64,000 nt of DNA from Deltaproteobacteria bacterium (GTDB lineage: Bacteria; Myxococcota_A; Polyangia; Polyangiales; Ga0077539): contig JACRDB010000095.1 in NCBI GenBank assembly GCA_016218725.1, forward strand, positions 18,219 to 82,218, given 5' to 3'. Below, piece by piece: positions 1-7,016 of this stretch (position 1 is the first letter of the stretch; each line of letters starts with the position of its first letter). The translations under genes were made by a program, and so were the position numbers. The notes under the pieces were generated by a model. It was given only the letters and a program-made list of their open reading frames with translations, made no database searches and was not told where the DNA came from.

Positions 1-70
1 AGGCGCCCTGGGAGGCGCAGGCCAACAGGGTTGCCAGCACCAGGAGCAAGGACCTGTGCAGTCGCTTCAT
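1..70 (-). CDS. Lipoprotein, 5' end only (runs off the left edge)
   Basis: Only the first 23 codons are present. They encode a start ATG at 70, a Lys/Arg n-region (MKRLHR), a hydrophobic stretch and a lipobox LLAC followed by ASQ. This is a textbook type II signal peptide, so the product is expected to be acylated on that Cys and held in a membrane; its function lies outside the window. It is divergent from the superoxide dismutase gene. A TATGGT hexamer on the minus strand at 80-85 would give a leader of only a few bases. Confidence 0.6.
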   Translation of the reverse strand, partial: MKRLHRSLLLVLATLLACASQGA

Positions 71-200
71 GGCCCCGGAACCATAGCACCGGTGTTGCGC
101 CTCGGGTGCGATGGGGGTACGACGGCGCTCCCAGGAAGGGGGGCCCCGAGGGGCCCCTCCGCCGGGAGCGATCCTCCACCCTCACCCTTCACAGGGAGCC

Positions 201-812
201 ATGCCAATGCCTCGCGAGCCGAAGAACTACGACCACCTCCTGGGAGGCCGGGCCAAGGGCCTGAGCGACGCGCAGCTCAGCGCGCACTTCACGCTCTACA
301 AGGGCTACGTGAACAAGCTCAACGAGCTCACCACGAAGCTCGAGGGCGCCGACCGCGGCGCGCCCAACTACTCCTTCAACGAGTACTCGGAGCTGCGCCG
401 CCGGGAGCCCGTGGCCTTCAACGGCACGGTGCTCCACGAGCTGTACTTCGAGAACCTGGGCGACGGGTCCACGCAGGCCTCGGACGCCGTCAAGGCCCTC
501 CTGGCCAAGTCCTTCGGGAGCTACGACGCGTGGGTCACGGACGCCCGCGCCTGCCTCCTGAGCGCCCACGGCTGGACGCTGCTGGTGTACGACTACGCCA
601 CCGGGAGGCTCTACAACAACCTGGTCCACAGCGAGCACCACGCGGGCCTCTTCGCCAACACGCACATCATGGCGGCCTTCGACGCGTGGGAGCACGCGTA
701 CTTCTTCGACTACCAGACCGCCAAGGCGAAGTACGTGGACGCGGTGCTCTCGGGCGCCAACTGGGACGCCATCACCGGCCGGCTCCAGACCGCCAACCTC
801 CTGCCCCGCTAG
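201..812 (+). CDS. sodB: Fe/Mn superoxide dismutase
   Basis: This enzyme dismutes superoxide to hydrogen peroxide and oxygen with an Fe or Mn centre. The product is 203 residues, normal for the family. The N-terminal metal histidine lies in LSAHFTLYKGY and the second in FNGTVLHELYFENL. The C-terminal signature DAWEHAYFFDY carries the Asp and His ligands. I chose ATG 201 because an AGGGAG ribosome site sits just upstream and the protein then starts MPMPREPKNY; an in-frame ATG at 111 would add a low-complexity leader with no family match. Metal choice cannot be read from the sequence. No export signal is seen, so it should act in the cytoplasm. Its stop overlaps the convergent menA stop. Confidence 0.93.
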   Translation: MPMPREPKNYDHLLGGRAKGLSDAQLSAHFTLYKGYVNKLNELTTKLEGADRGAPNYSFNEYSELRRREPVAFNGTVLHELYFENLGDGSTQASDAVKALLAKSFGSYDAWVTDARACLLSAHGWTLLVYDYATGRLYNNLVHSEHHAGLFANTHIMAAFDAWEHAYFFDYQTAKAKYVDAVLSGANWDAITGRLQTANLLPR

Positions 813-1717
813 CGCGCCGCCAGCCCCGCCGCGAAGAGCGCCCCGAACACCAGGAGCAGCCGCGCCGTGGCCCCGAGGAGCGGGTTGAGCGCCCTCCCCT
901 CGGCCCGCGCCACCCCGCGCGCGAGGGCCAGGGCCCAGGGCGCCGTGAGCCACGGGAGCAGCACCCAGAAGCCCCTCCCCCACGCCAGGAAGAGCCCCGG
1001 CACCAGGAACGCCACCGCCAGGAGGGCCGCGTACTCGCCCACCCCGAAGCTGCGCCCCAGGCGCACCACCAGCGTGCGCTTGCCGGCCTTGACGTCCGTC
1101 TCGTGGTCCCGGGTGTTGTTCACCACCAGCACCGCCGAGGCCAGGGCCCCCACCGGGACCGACGCCACCAGCGCCTCCCACGGCACCGCCCCGTGGGCCA
1201 CCCACAGGGTCCCGCACACCGCCACCGGACCAAAGAACACGAACACGAAGAGGTCCCCGAGGCCGTGGTACCCCAACGGATAGGGCCCCCCCGTGTACGC
1301 CACCCCCGACGCGATGGACGCCACGCCAATGCACACCACCACCCAGCCCCCTACCCACACAAGGTACACCCCCAGGGCCGTCGCCAGACCAAAGGCCAGG
1401 GCCATCCCCCGGAGGACCTCCCGAGGGCTCAGGAGCCCCGCCTGGGTCACCCTCAAAGGGCCCAGGCGCTCCGCGGTGTCCGCGCCCTTCAGGTGATCAA
1501 AAACGTCGTTTGCCAGGTTGGTCCCCACCTGGATCAGCACCGCCCCCAAAAGCGCCGCCAGCGCCGACCAGGGCCTCACCAGGCCCCTCGCATGCGCCAG
1601 CGCGACGCCCACCAGCACCGGCACCAGCGCCACCGTCAGCGTCGCCGGCCGACACGCCAGGAGCCACACCCGCAGCCGCGAGGGCCGCGCCTCCAGCACC
1701 TCCGCGGTCATCGCCAC
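809..1717 (-). CDS. menA: 1,4-dihydroxy-2-naphthoate polyprenyltransferase (MenA)
   Basis: This UbiA-superfamily membrane enzyme joins the polyprenyl chain to 1,4-dihydroxy-2-naphthoate, giving demethylmenaquinone. The 302-residue product opens with RVWLLACRPATLTVA, the normal N-terminal helix of the family. The first Asp-rich motif NLANDVFDH and the second, NNTRDHETD, bind the Mg-diphosphate. About eight hydrophobic segments alternate with these polar loops. It is the last gene of a seven-gene leftward operon and overlaps menH by 10 bases. The neighbours menH and menG and the prenyl diphosphate synthase upstream support a menaquinone role over other UbiA enzymes. Confidence 0.92.
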   Translation of the reverse strand: MAMTAEVLEARPSRLRVWLLACRPATLTVALVPVLVGVALAHARGLVRPWSALAALLGAVLIQVGTNLANDVFDHLKGADTAERLGPLRVTQAGLLSPREVLRGMALAFGLATALGVYLVWVGGWVVVCIGVASIASGVAYTGGPYPLGYHGLGDLFVFVFFGPVAVCGTLWVAHGAVPWEALVASVPVGALASAVLVVNNTRDHETDVKAGKRTLVVRLGRSFGVGEYAALLAVAFLVPGLFLAWGRGFWVLLPWLTAPWALALARGVARAEGRALNPLLGATARLLLVFGALFAAGLAAR

Positions 1718-2433
1718 CCGAGCTCCTTCAACACCGACGCGAGCGCCCCCGGGGCCTCCAGGCCCACGTCATGACCCGCGCCATGCACGGTGGTATGTCT
1801 CACGGCGGGAGATGCATACTCCTTCGCCAGCGCGGTGAATTTCTCGTCCAGGGCGCCGGTCACCAGGGTCACGGGCACCCCTGGGGCTCGGAGCGCCCCC
1901 CGCAGGTTCGGCATCACTCCCAGGCCCAACGCCCTCAGGCTCCACGCGAGCCCCTCCGCGGTGTGCCCGAGTCTCTCGGCCCGGCGCCGGGACCTCGCCG
2001 CCTCCGGCAGCGCCCGCTGCGAGGTCCACAGCGGCAGCGCCTCCCACGCGCGCACAAAAGCCTCGACCCCGCCTGCCTCCAGGGCCCTCGCGCGGTCCTC
2101 GTCCAGGGCCCTCCTCGCCGCCTTCTGCGGCCCCTCGGGCATGCCAGGGTCCACCCCCACCAGCGCCGCCCCCTCGACGCGCGAGGGGTGCCTCGCCAGG
2201 AGCCCCAGCGCCAGCCTCGCCCCCAGCGAGTACCCGACCAGCCTCACCCGCCCCGGAGGCAGAGCCTCCACCAGCGCGTCCACCGCCGCGTCGAAGCCCC
2301 CGGCCTCCGGGAACCACGGGCGGGGCCCATGGCCAGGGAGGTACGGAATATGCATAGTTGCATTCATCATCGTTGCCAGCGGGGCCCAGGCTTCGGGGGA
2401 CCCGAGGAAGCCATGGAGGGCGACCAGGGTCAT
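1708..2433 (-). CDS. menH: MenH-type alpha/beta hydrolase (SHCHC synthase)
   Basis: The likely reaction is removal of pyruvate from SEPHCHC to give SHCHC in menaquinone synthesis. The 241-residue product is an alpha/beta hydrolase. It has an oxyanion-hole motif LHGFLGS at residues 6-12, nucleophile elbow GYSLGAR, late Asp in TGALDEKF, and His in HGAGHDVGLE. The Asp and His contexts match MenH (GERDSKF and GAGHNAHRE types) better than general esterases. It lies between menG and menA, with an ATGA overlap to menG and a 10-base overlap to menA. The earlier genes menF, menD, menC, menE and menB are not in the window. Confidence 0.8.
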   Translation of the reverse strand: MTLVALHGFLGSPEAWAPLATMMNATMHIPYLPGHGPRPWFPEAGGFDAAVDALVEALPPGRVRLVGYSLGARLALGLLARHPSRVEGAALVGVDPGMPEGPQKAARRALDEDRARALEAGGVEAFVRAWEALPLWTSQRALPEAARSRRRAERLGHTAEGLAWSLRALGLGVMPNLRGALRAPGVPVTLVTGALDEKFTALAKEYASPAVRHTTVHGAGHDVGLEAPGALASVLKELGWR

Positions 2434-3140
2434 GCCTTTGTCCCGACGTAGAGGCAGCAGACGCCGAAGGTGAGGGGCGTTGCGGCGGCGTCCTGGAAGC
2501 CGGCCTCGCGCAGGAGGGCGGTGAAGGCGTCGGGCGGGGGGAAGGCGGCGATGGACTCCTGGAGGTAGCGGTAGGCCCGGGCGCCGGACAGGAGGCTCCC
2601 GACCCAGGGCACCACGGTGTGGATATGAAAGCGGGCGAGGCTGGCGAGGAGGCCCGTGCGGGGCTCGGACAGCTCCAGGATGGCGACGCGGGCGCCGGGG
2701 CGCAGCACCCGGTGGAGCTCCCTCAGGGCCTTCGGGCGGTCGGGGACGTTACGGATGCCGAAGGCCATGGTGGCGCCGTCGAAGGTCCCGGGCTCATAGG
2801 GCAGGGCCTGGGCGTCGCCTTCGGTGAGGGTGACGCGCGCCTCCAGGCCGCGGGCGGCGACCTTGCGGGCGCCCACGGCGAGCATGCCGGAGGAGGGATC
2901 CAGGCCCGTGACGCGCGCCCCGGGGCACCGCAGGGCCGTGAGGATCGCCAGGTCCGCGGTGCCCGTGGCGACGTCCAGGGCGTGGGCCCCTGGCGCGAGG
3001 CCCAGCGAGTCCACGGTGCGGCGCCGCCAGCGCTGGTCGATGCCCAGGGAGATCAAGCGGTTCAAGAGGTCGGAGCGCGGGGCGATGGCGTCGAACATGG
3101 CCCCGGAGCCTCCGCGGGGCGCGAGGGCGTCGGCGCTCAC
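2430..3140 (-). CDS. menG: Demethylmenaquinone methyltransferase (MenG/UbiE)
   Basis: This SAM-dependent enzyme C-methylates demethylmenaquinone, the last step to menaquinone. I start it at GTG 3140, which forms a GTGA overlap with the upstream reductase stop; this yields 236 residues, close to the family norm. Recognisable blocks are MFDAIAPRSDLLNRLISLG near the N-terminus, SAM motif LDVATGTADLA, GLDPSSGML, the UbiE block MAFGIRNVPDR, LRPGARVAILELSEP, and the C-terminal YRYLQESIAAFPPPDAF. The open frame continues far upstream against HMG-CoA reductase, but that part is a shadow. It lies in the menaquinone operon, between mvaA and menH. Confidence 0.92.
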   Translation of the reverse strand: MSADALAPRGGSGAMFDAIAPRSDLLNRLISLGIDQRWRRRTVDSLGLAPGAHALDVATGTADLAILTALRCPGARVTGLDPSSGMLAVGARKVAARGLEARVTLTEGDAQALPYEPGTFDGATMAFGIRNVPDRPKALRELHRVLRPGARVAILELSEPRTGLLASLARFHIHTVVPWVGSLLSGARAYRYLQESIAAFPPPDAFTALLREAGFQDAAATPLTFGVCCLYVGTKA

Positions 3141-4327
3141 GGAGCGCTCCCCTTTGGGGGTGGGGGCACGGACTGGTAGAGCTTCCTCGCGTGGAGGCGC
3201 ATATGGCCCTCTTGGATGCCCTCGCAGGCCAGGGCCCTCAGCGCGGCGAGGTTGGACGCGAGGCCCACGCTCGCCAGGATCACCGCGAGCTCCCGGGCCT
3301 CCACCACGCCGAGGAGCTCGAAGGCCCGGCGCACACCCTCGTGGGCGCGGGTGGAGCCCCCGACGGTGCCCACGGCCAGGGGGAGCTCCGCGCTCCCCTC
3401 CAGGCCGTCCGCGGTGCGGCGCCAGACCGACAGCGGGCGGTAGCGCCCGGAGAGGGAGGCCCAGGCGTGGGCCCCGGCCTCCAGGCCGCGCCAGTCCTGC
3501 CCGAGGGCCACGGCGGCGGCGTCGAGGCCGTTCATGAAGCCCTTGTTGTGCGTGACGGCGCGGTACACATCCAGCTCGGCGAAGCGGCTGGCGCGGGCGA
3601 TCCCGTCGGCCACGGCGCTGCCTCCGAGGCTCTCCTGGTCCACCAAGCAGCGCACCCTCACCATGCGACGCACCGACAGGTTGGTGAGAATGCGCAGCCC
3701 CAGGGTGCCCCCGAGGAGCTCCTGGAGCGCAGGCGCCAGCGCCTCGGCCACGGTGTCCACGGTGTTGGCCCCCATGGCGTCCCCGACGTCCACATGGACA
3801 TGGACGGTCACCACCCCGAGGGCCTCGTCCAGGACGCGCACCTCCAGGTCCCGGCACCCGAAGCCCCGCTCGGTCATCCTCGGGATGGCCCCGTCGCCCC
3901 GGGCCAGGAGCCGCTCCCGGTGCGGCAGCACCCTCGCGGGTGCGCCCGCCGCGTCGGGGACGTCGTCGAACTGCACCTGGGCGGTCATCACGTTGGCCGT
4001 GGCCTCGCCGTGGAAGCCCCCGGAGGCGCGCACCATCCTCGCGGCGTTGGAGGCCGCGGCCACCACCGAGGGCTCCTCCACGGCCATGGGCACCACCCGG
4101 TCCCGGCCGTTGATGCAGAAGTTCAGCGCCACCCCCAGCGGCAGCCCGTGGATGGCGATGACGTTCTCCACGAGCATGTCCGCCACCTCCAGGGACAGGC
4201 CCCCGCCGGCCTCCAGCCAGGCGCGGGCCTCGGCGGTGAGCACCCCGTTGGCCTCCAGGGCGTCCAGCCGCTCGGTGATCGTGCGGTCATAGAAGCCCGA
4301 GATCCGGCTCGAATATGCATCACTCAT
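3137..4327 (-). CDS. mvaA: Class II hydroxymethylglutaryl-CoA reductase
   Basis: This enzyme interconverts HMG-CoA and mevalonate using NAD(P)H. The 396-residue product shows class II hallmarks: VENVIAIHGLPLGVALNF with the catalytic Glu region, VEEPSVVAAASNAA, the HMG-binding block GDAMGANTVDTVAE, HNKGFMNGLDAAAVALGQDWR with the catalytic Lys, LPLAVGTVGGST, and the C-terminal catalytic His in EGHMRLHARKL. It is slightly shorter than the usual 420-430 residues. It overlaps aroF upstream (ATGA) and menG downstream (GTGA). Its position between DAHP synthase and menaquinone genes suggests a biosynthetic role in supplying mevalonate for the prenyl tail rather than mevalonate catabolism; that direction is inferred from context. 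Confidence 0.93.
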   Translation of the reverse strand: MSDAYSSRISGFYDRTITERLDALEANGVLTAEARAWLEAGGGLSLEVADMLVENVIAIHGLPLGVALNFCINGRDRVVPMAVEEPSVVAAASNAARMVRASGGFHGEATANVMTAQVQFDDVPDAAGAPARVLPHRERLLARGDGAIPRMTERGFGCRDLEVRVLDEALGVVTVHVHVDVGDAMGANTVDTVAEALAPALQELLGGTLGLRILTNLSVRRMVRVRCLVDQESLGGSAVADGIARASRFAELDVYRAVTHNKGFMNGLDAAAVALGQDWRGLEAGAHAWASLSGRYRPLSVWRRTADGLEGSAELPLAVGTVGGSTRAHEGVRRAFELLGVVEARELAVILASVGLASNLAALRALACEGIQEGHMRLHARKLYQSVPPPPKGSAP

Positions 4328-5301
4328 ACGGTACCCCCGAGGGACGCCAGGACGTCGCGGAGTTGTTGCGGCAGGAGCGCCTGGGGGCCATCGGACAGGG
4401 CGCCCCCAGGGTCATCATGACACTCGATCATCACCCCGGCGGCGCCCGCCGCAAGGGCCGCCTTCGAGAGGGGCCCCACCAGCTCCCGGCGCCCGGTGGC
4501 GTGGGACGGGTCCACCACCACCGGCACCCGGTGGACCTGCGAGAGCAGCGCCACGGCCCCCAGGTCCAGGAGGTTCCGGGTGGACGGGTCAAAGCTCCGG
4601 ATGCCCCGCTCGCAGAACACCACCCCCGGCGCCCCGTGCACCAGGAGGTACTCCCCGGCCAGGAGCCACTCGGCCACCGTGGCGCTCATGGCCCGCTTGA
4701 GGAGCACGGGCCTGCCCGCGCGCCCCACGGCCTTCAGGAGCGCGAAGTTCTGCATATTCCGGGACCCTACCTGCATCAGGTCCGCATGCTCGGCCACCAG
4801 GGGCACGTCCCCCTCGGCGAGCACCTCGGTGACCACCCTCAGCCCGTGGCGGTCCGCGGTCCGGCGGAGCCACCGCAGGGCCTCGCTCCCGTGGCCCTGG
4901 AACGCATACGGCGAGGTCCGGGGCTTGAACGCCCCACCCCGGAGGAAGTGCGCCCCCGCCGAGGCCACCACCGCCGCGATGCGCTGGAGCTGGTCCTCGG
5001 ACTCCACCCCGCAGGGGCCACACAGGAACACCGGCCTCGCCCCCCCTACGGCGAGCCCCCGGACGTCCACCACGGGCCCCTGGGCGTCCACCCGGGGGTG
5101 CGGACTCGGCGCAGCACCCACCGAGGCCACGCCTTCGATGCGCGCGAGCTCTGACGGCTCCGCGGGGCTGCTGCCCGGGTCCACGACGAAGTGCGAGGGC
5201 GCCCCTTGCGCGGAGCGCACGAGGGAGACCCAGAGGCCACGGGCCACCAGGGCGCGGCGGACCGCGTCGATGTCGGCGAAGGGCTGGAGGGTGATCACCA
5301 T
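4324..5301 (-). CDS. aroF: 3-deoxy-7-phosphoheptulonate (DAHP) synthase
   Basis: This enzyme condenses phosphoenolpyruvate and erythrose 4-phosphate, the first step of the shikimate pathway. The 325-residue product is of the short type I-beta kind. Residues 1-70 form a small FeS/ferredoxin-like regulatory segment (MVITLQPFADIDAVRRALV). The barrel follows with FLCGPCGVES, RGGAFKPRTSPYAFQG, VTEVLAEGDV, MQVGSRNMQNFALL, PVLLKRAMSATVAEWLLAGEY and VVDPSHATGRRELV, which cover the metal and substrate residues. The segment PSHATG carries the metal-binding His region. Shikimate-derived chorismate feeds the naphthoquinone ring, so placement in a menaquinone operon makes metabolic sense. It overlaps mvaA by ATGA. 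Confidence 0.93.
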   Translation of the reverse strand: MVITLQPFADIDAVRRALVARGLWVSLVRSAQGAPSHFVVDPGSSPAEPSELARIEGVASVGAAPSPHPRVDAQGPVVDVRGLAVGGARPVFLCGPCGVESEDQLQRIAAVVASAGAHFLRGGAFKPRTSPYAFQGHGSEALRWLRRTADRHGLRVVTEVLAEGDVPLVAEHADLMQVGSRNMQNFALLKAVGRAGRPVLLKRAMSATVAEWLLAGEYLLVHGAPGVVFCERGIRSFDPSTRNLLDLGAVALLSQVHRVPVVVDPSHATGRRELVGPLSKAALAAGAAGVMIECHDDPGGALSDGPQALLPQQLRDVLASLGGTV

Positions 5302-5305
5302 GGGG

Positions 5306-6376
5306 TCATTTCCTCCGGTGGAGCATGGCCAGGGCCACGCCCTCCAGGGTGCTGCGGGCCTGTCCCTCGGGGAGCGCGCCGAGGCGCGAGACCCCGCGGA
5401 GGGTGAGCGCCTCGGCGCGAGCGTGGGCGTCTCTCAGGGCGCCGGTGTCTCGGAGGCTGCGGGTGACCCTCTGGGCCACCTGGGGGTCCACGGAGGGGCC
5501 CCGGGAGGCCTCCAGACACAAGGGTCCGAGGTGGGGGTCGCGCTCCAGGGCCAGGAGCAGGGGGAAGGTGAGCTTGCCCTCGCGCAGGTCCGTGAAGAGG
5601 CTCTTGCCCACGGCGCCGGGGTCTCCGGCGAGGTCCAGCACGTCGTCCAGGAGCTGGAAGGCCACGCCCAGGTCATGGCCAAAGGCCTCCAGGGCGTCGC
5701 AGCGCGCGGGGGACAGGCCCCCGGCGCGGCCCCCGGCGTAGAGGGCCCAGCGGAAGAGCGAGGCGGTCTTGCCCTCGACCACCTGGAAGTAGCCCTCGAC
5801 CCCGCGGCCCAGGGTGCCCCTCCAGGCGAGCTGGAGCCCCTCGGCCACGAGCATCGCGTCCAGGACGTCCAGGGCGCGCCCGAGGAGGTCCTCGAAGCCC
5901 GCCCGGCGGATCCGCCGCAGGGCGTGGACCAGGAGCCAGTCCCCCGCGTACACCGACGCGGCGTTGCCGTAGAGCACGCGGGCGGTGGGGGCCCCGCGGC
6001 GCCGGTCGCCCACGTCCACCACGTCGTCGTGCAGGAGCGTGGCGCTGTGGACCAGCTCCGCGGCCACGGCCAGGTCCCGGGCCTCGCGGGAGAAGCCCGC
6101 CCCGCAGCGCGAGGCCAGCGCCACACAGAGCGGCCGCAGGCGCTTGCCCCCGAGGGCCACGAGGTGCCGGGCGCTCTCTTCCATGGGAGAAGCCCCCTCG
6201 GCCAGGGCGTCCCGGAGGGCCTTATCGATGTCCGCGAGGTCGTCCTCGACCCAGCCCCGGAGGGCGTCGATCTTCTCCGCGAGGGGATCGATCCCCTGGG
6301 CCTGGCAGGTGTCCACCAGGGTGGGGAGCACGGCCTCGTCCCCGGTCCCTGGGGGGTCCTTGGGGAGGAGCATCAC
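5306..6376 (-). CDS. Trans-polyprenyl diphosphate synthase
   Basis: This enzyme elongates allylic diphosphates with isopentenyl diphosphate, likely making the menaquinone side chain. The 356-residue product has GGKRLRP, the first Asp-rich motif LLHDDVVD, the KT motif EGKTASLF, and the second Asp-rich motif FQLLDDVLDLAGD followed by GKSLFTDLREGKLTFP. These are the standard blocks of long-chain synthases (IspB/HepT/SdsA type). Product chain length cannot be read with certainty. GTG 6376 overlaps the regulator stop as GTGA; ATG 6373 is an alternative. About 45 extra residues precede the usual family start. The gap to aroF is 4 bases. Confidence 0.9.
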   Translation of the reverse strand: MMLLPKDPPGTGDEAVLPTLVDTCQAQGIDPLAEKIDALRGWVEDDLADIDKALRDALAEGASPMEESARHLVALGGKRLRPLCVALASRCGAGFSREARDLAVAAELVHSATLLHDDVVDVGDRRRGAPTARVLYGNAASVYAGDWLLVHALRRIRRAGFEDLLGRALDVLDAMLVAEGLQLAWRGTLGRGVEGYFQVVEGKTASLFRWALYAGGRAGGLSPARCDALEAFGHDLGVAFQLLDDVLDLAGDPGAVGKSLFTDLREGKLTFPLLLALERDPHLGPLCLEASRGPSVDPQVAQRVTRSLRDTGALRDAHARAEALTLRGVSRLGALPEGQARSTLEGVALAMLHRRK

Positions 6377-6936
6377 AGGCCCACCTTGCGGCCGCTGGCG
6401 CGCCCGAGCTGGAGGAGGCTGCCGAACTCCGAGAAATCCGCCCGCTGCGAGTGCAGGAAGGTCTCAAGCACGGCCTCCGCGGTGCGCGTGAGGGCCAGGA
6501 GGCGCCGCACGCGCTCCATCCTGGCGCGGGTGCCGGCCCCCTGGGGCAGGGCCCGCAGGAGCGCCAGGGCGGCCTCCAGCCGCTCGTGGACGCTGCGCAC
6601 CAGGGAGCTCTCCCGGTCCTGCACCACGCGGGAGATCATCTTCCAGAAGTCCGTCTCGGCCTCGTAGAACTCCCGGCGCTCGCCCGGGCGCCACACCCTC
6701 CGGGCGACGCCCCAGCGCTGCAGCTCCCCGAGGGCCATGCTCACGGCCCCGGCGGACATCTGGAGCCGCTCCCCCAGCGCCGCGGCCCCCTGGGGCTCGC
6801 CGTCGAGGTACAGCACCGTCCACACCCGCCCGAGGGCCTTGCGGAAGCCCCAGTGCTCGATCACATCACCGATCGCGTCGGCGGCCAGGAGCACCGCGGC
6901 GTCGAAGCTCGCGGGGCCCGGGAGGTCCTGGGTCAT
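6373..6936 (-). CDS. GbsR/MarR-like winged-helix regulator, first gene of the quinone operon
   Basis: The 187-residue product has a winged-helix region: VLYLDGEPQGAAALGERLQ, then SAGAVSMALGELQRWGVARRVWRPGERREFY. This order is typical of the GbsR-like branch of MarR. A long C-terminal helical part follows, probably for dimerisation. I start at ATG 6936, the first ATG; extending to the TTG at 6978 would translate through the tandem TTTGAA/TTCAAA dyads that form the operator. No good ribosome site precedes 6936, which fits a leader made up almost entirely of operator. The likely role is repression of its own operon in response to an unknown ligand. Confidence 0.82.
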   Translation of the reverse strand: MTQDLPGPASFDAAVLLAADAIGDVIEHWGFRKALGRVWTVLYLDGEPQGAAALGERLQMSAGAVSMALGELQRWGVARRVWRPGERREFYEAETDFWKMISRVVQDRESSLVRSVHERLEAALALLRALPQGAGTRARMERVRRLLALTRTAEAVLETFLHSQRADFSEFGSLLQLGRASGRKVGL

Positions 6937-6938
6937 GG

Positions 6939-6994
6939 TTTGAACTTTCAAAACGGTTTGAAACTTCAATAGGTTCAAAGCCCCCCAGGGTCAA
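6939..6994 (-). promoter_or_regulatory. Promoter and tandem-dyad operator of the quinone operon
   Basis: On the minus strand a -35 TTGACC (6989-6994) and a -10 TATTGA (6966-6971) are 17 bases apart. Two dyads of form TTTGAA-N2-TTCAAA lie at 6939-6952 (perfect) and 6957-6970 (one mismatch), with an 18-base period; an extra TTCAAA half site is at 6974-6979. The second dyad covers the -10 and predicted start site, so a bound regulator would block initiation. The adjacent GbsR/MarR-like protein is the obvious candidate to bind here. Confidence 0.65.
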
Positions 6995-7016
6995 GGGGCG
7001 GGCCCGCGGGTGTTGT

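Noticed and set aside
56..1774. A 572-codon plus frame across sodB and menA
   Set aside because: Arg/Pro/His-rich shadow; sodB and menA are well supported in other frames.
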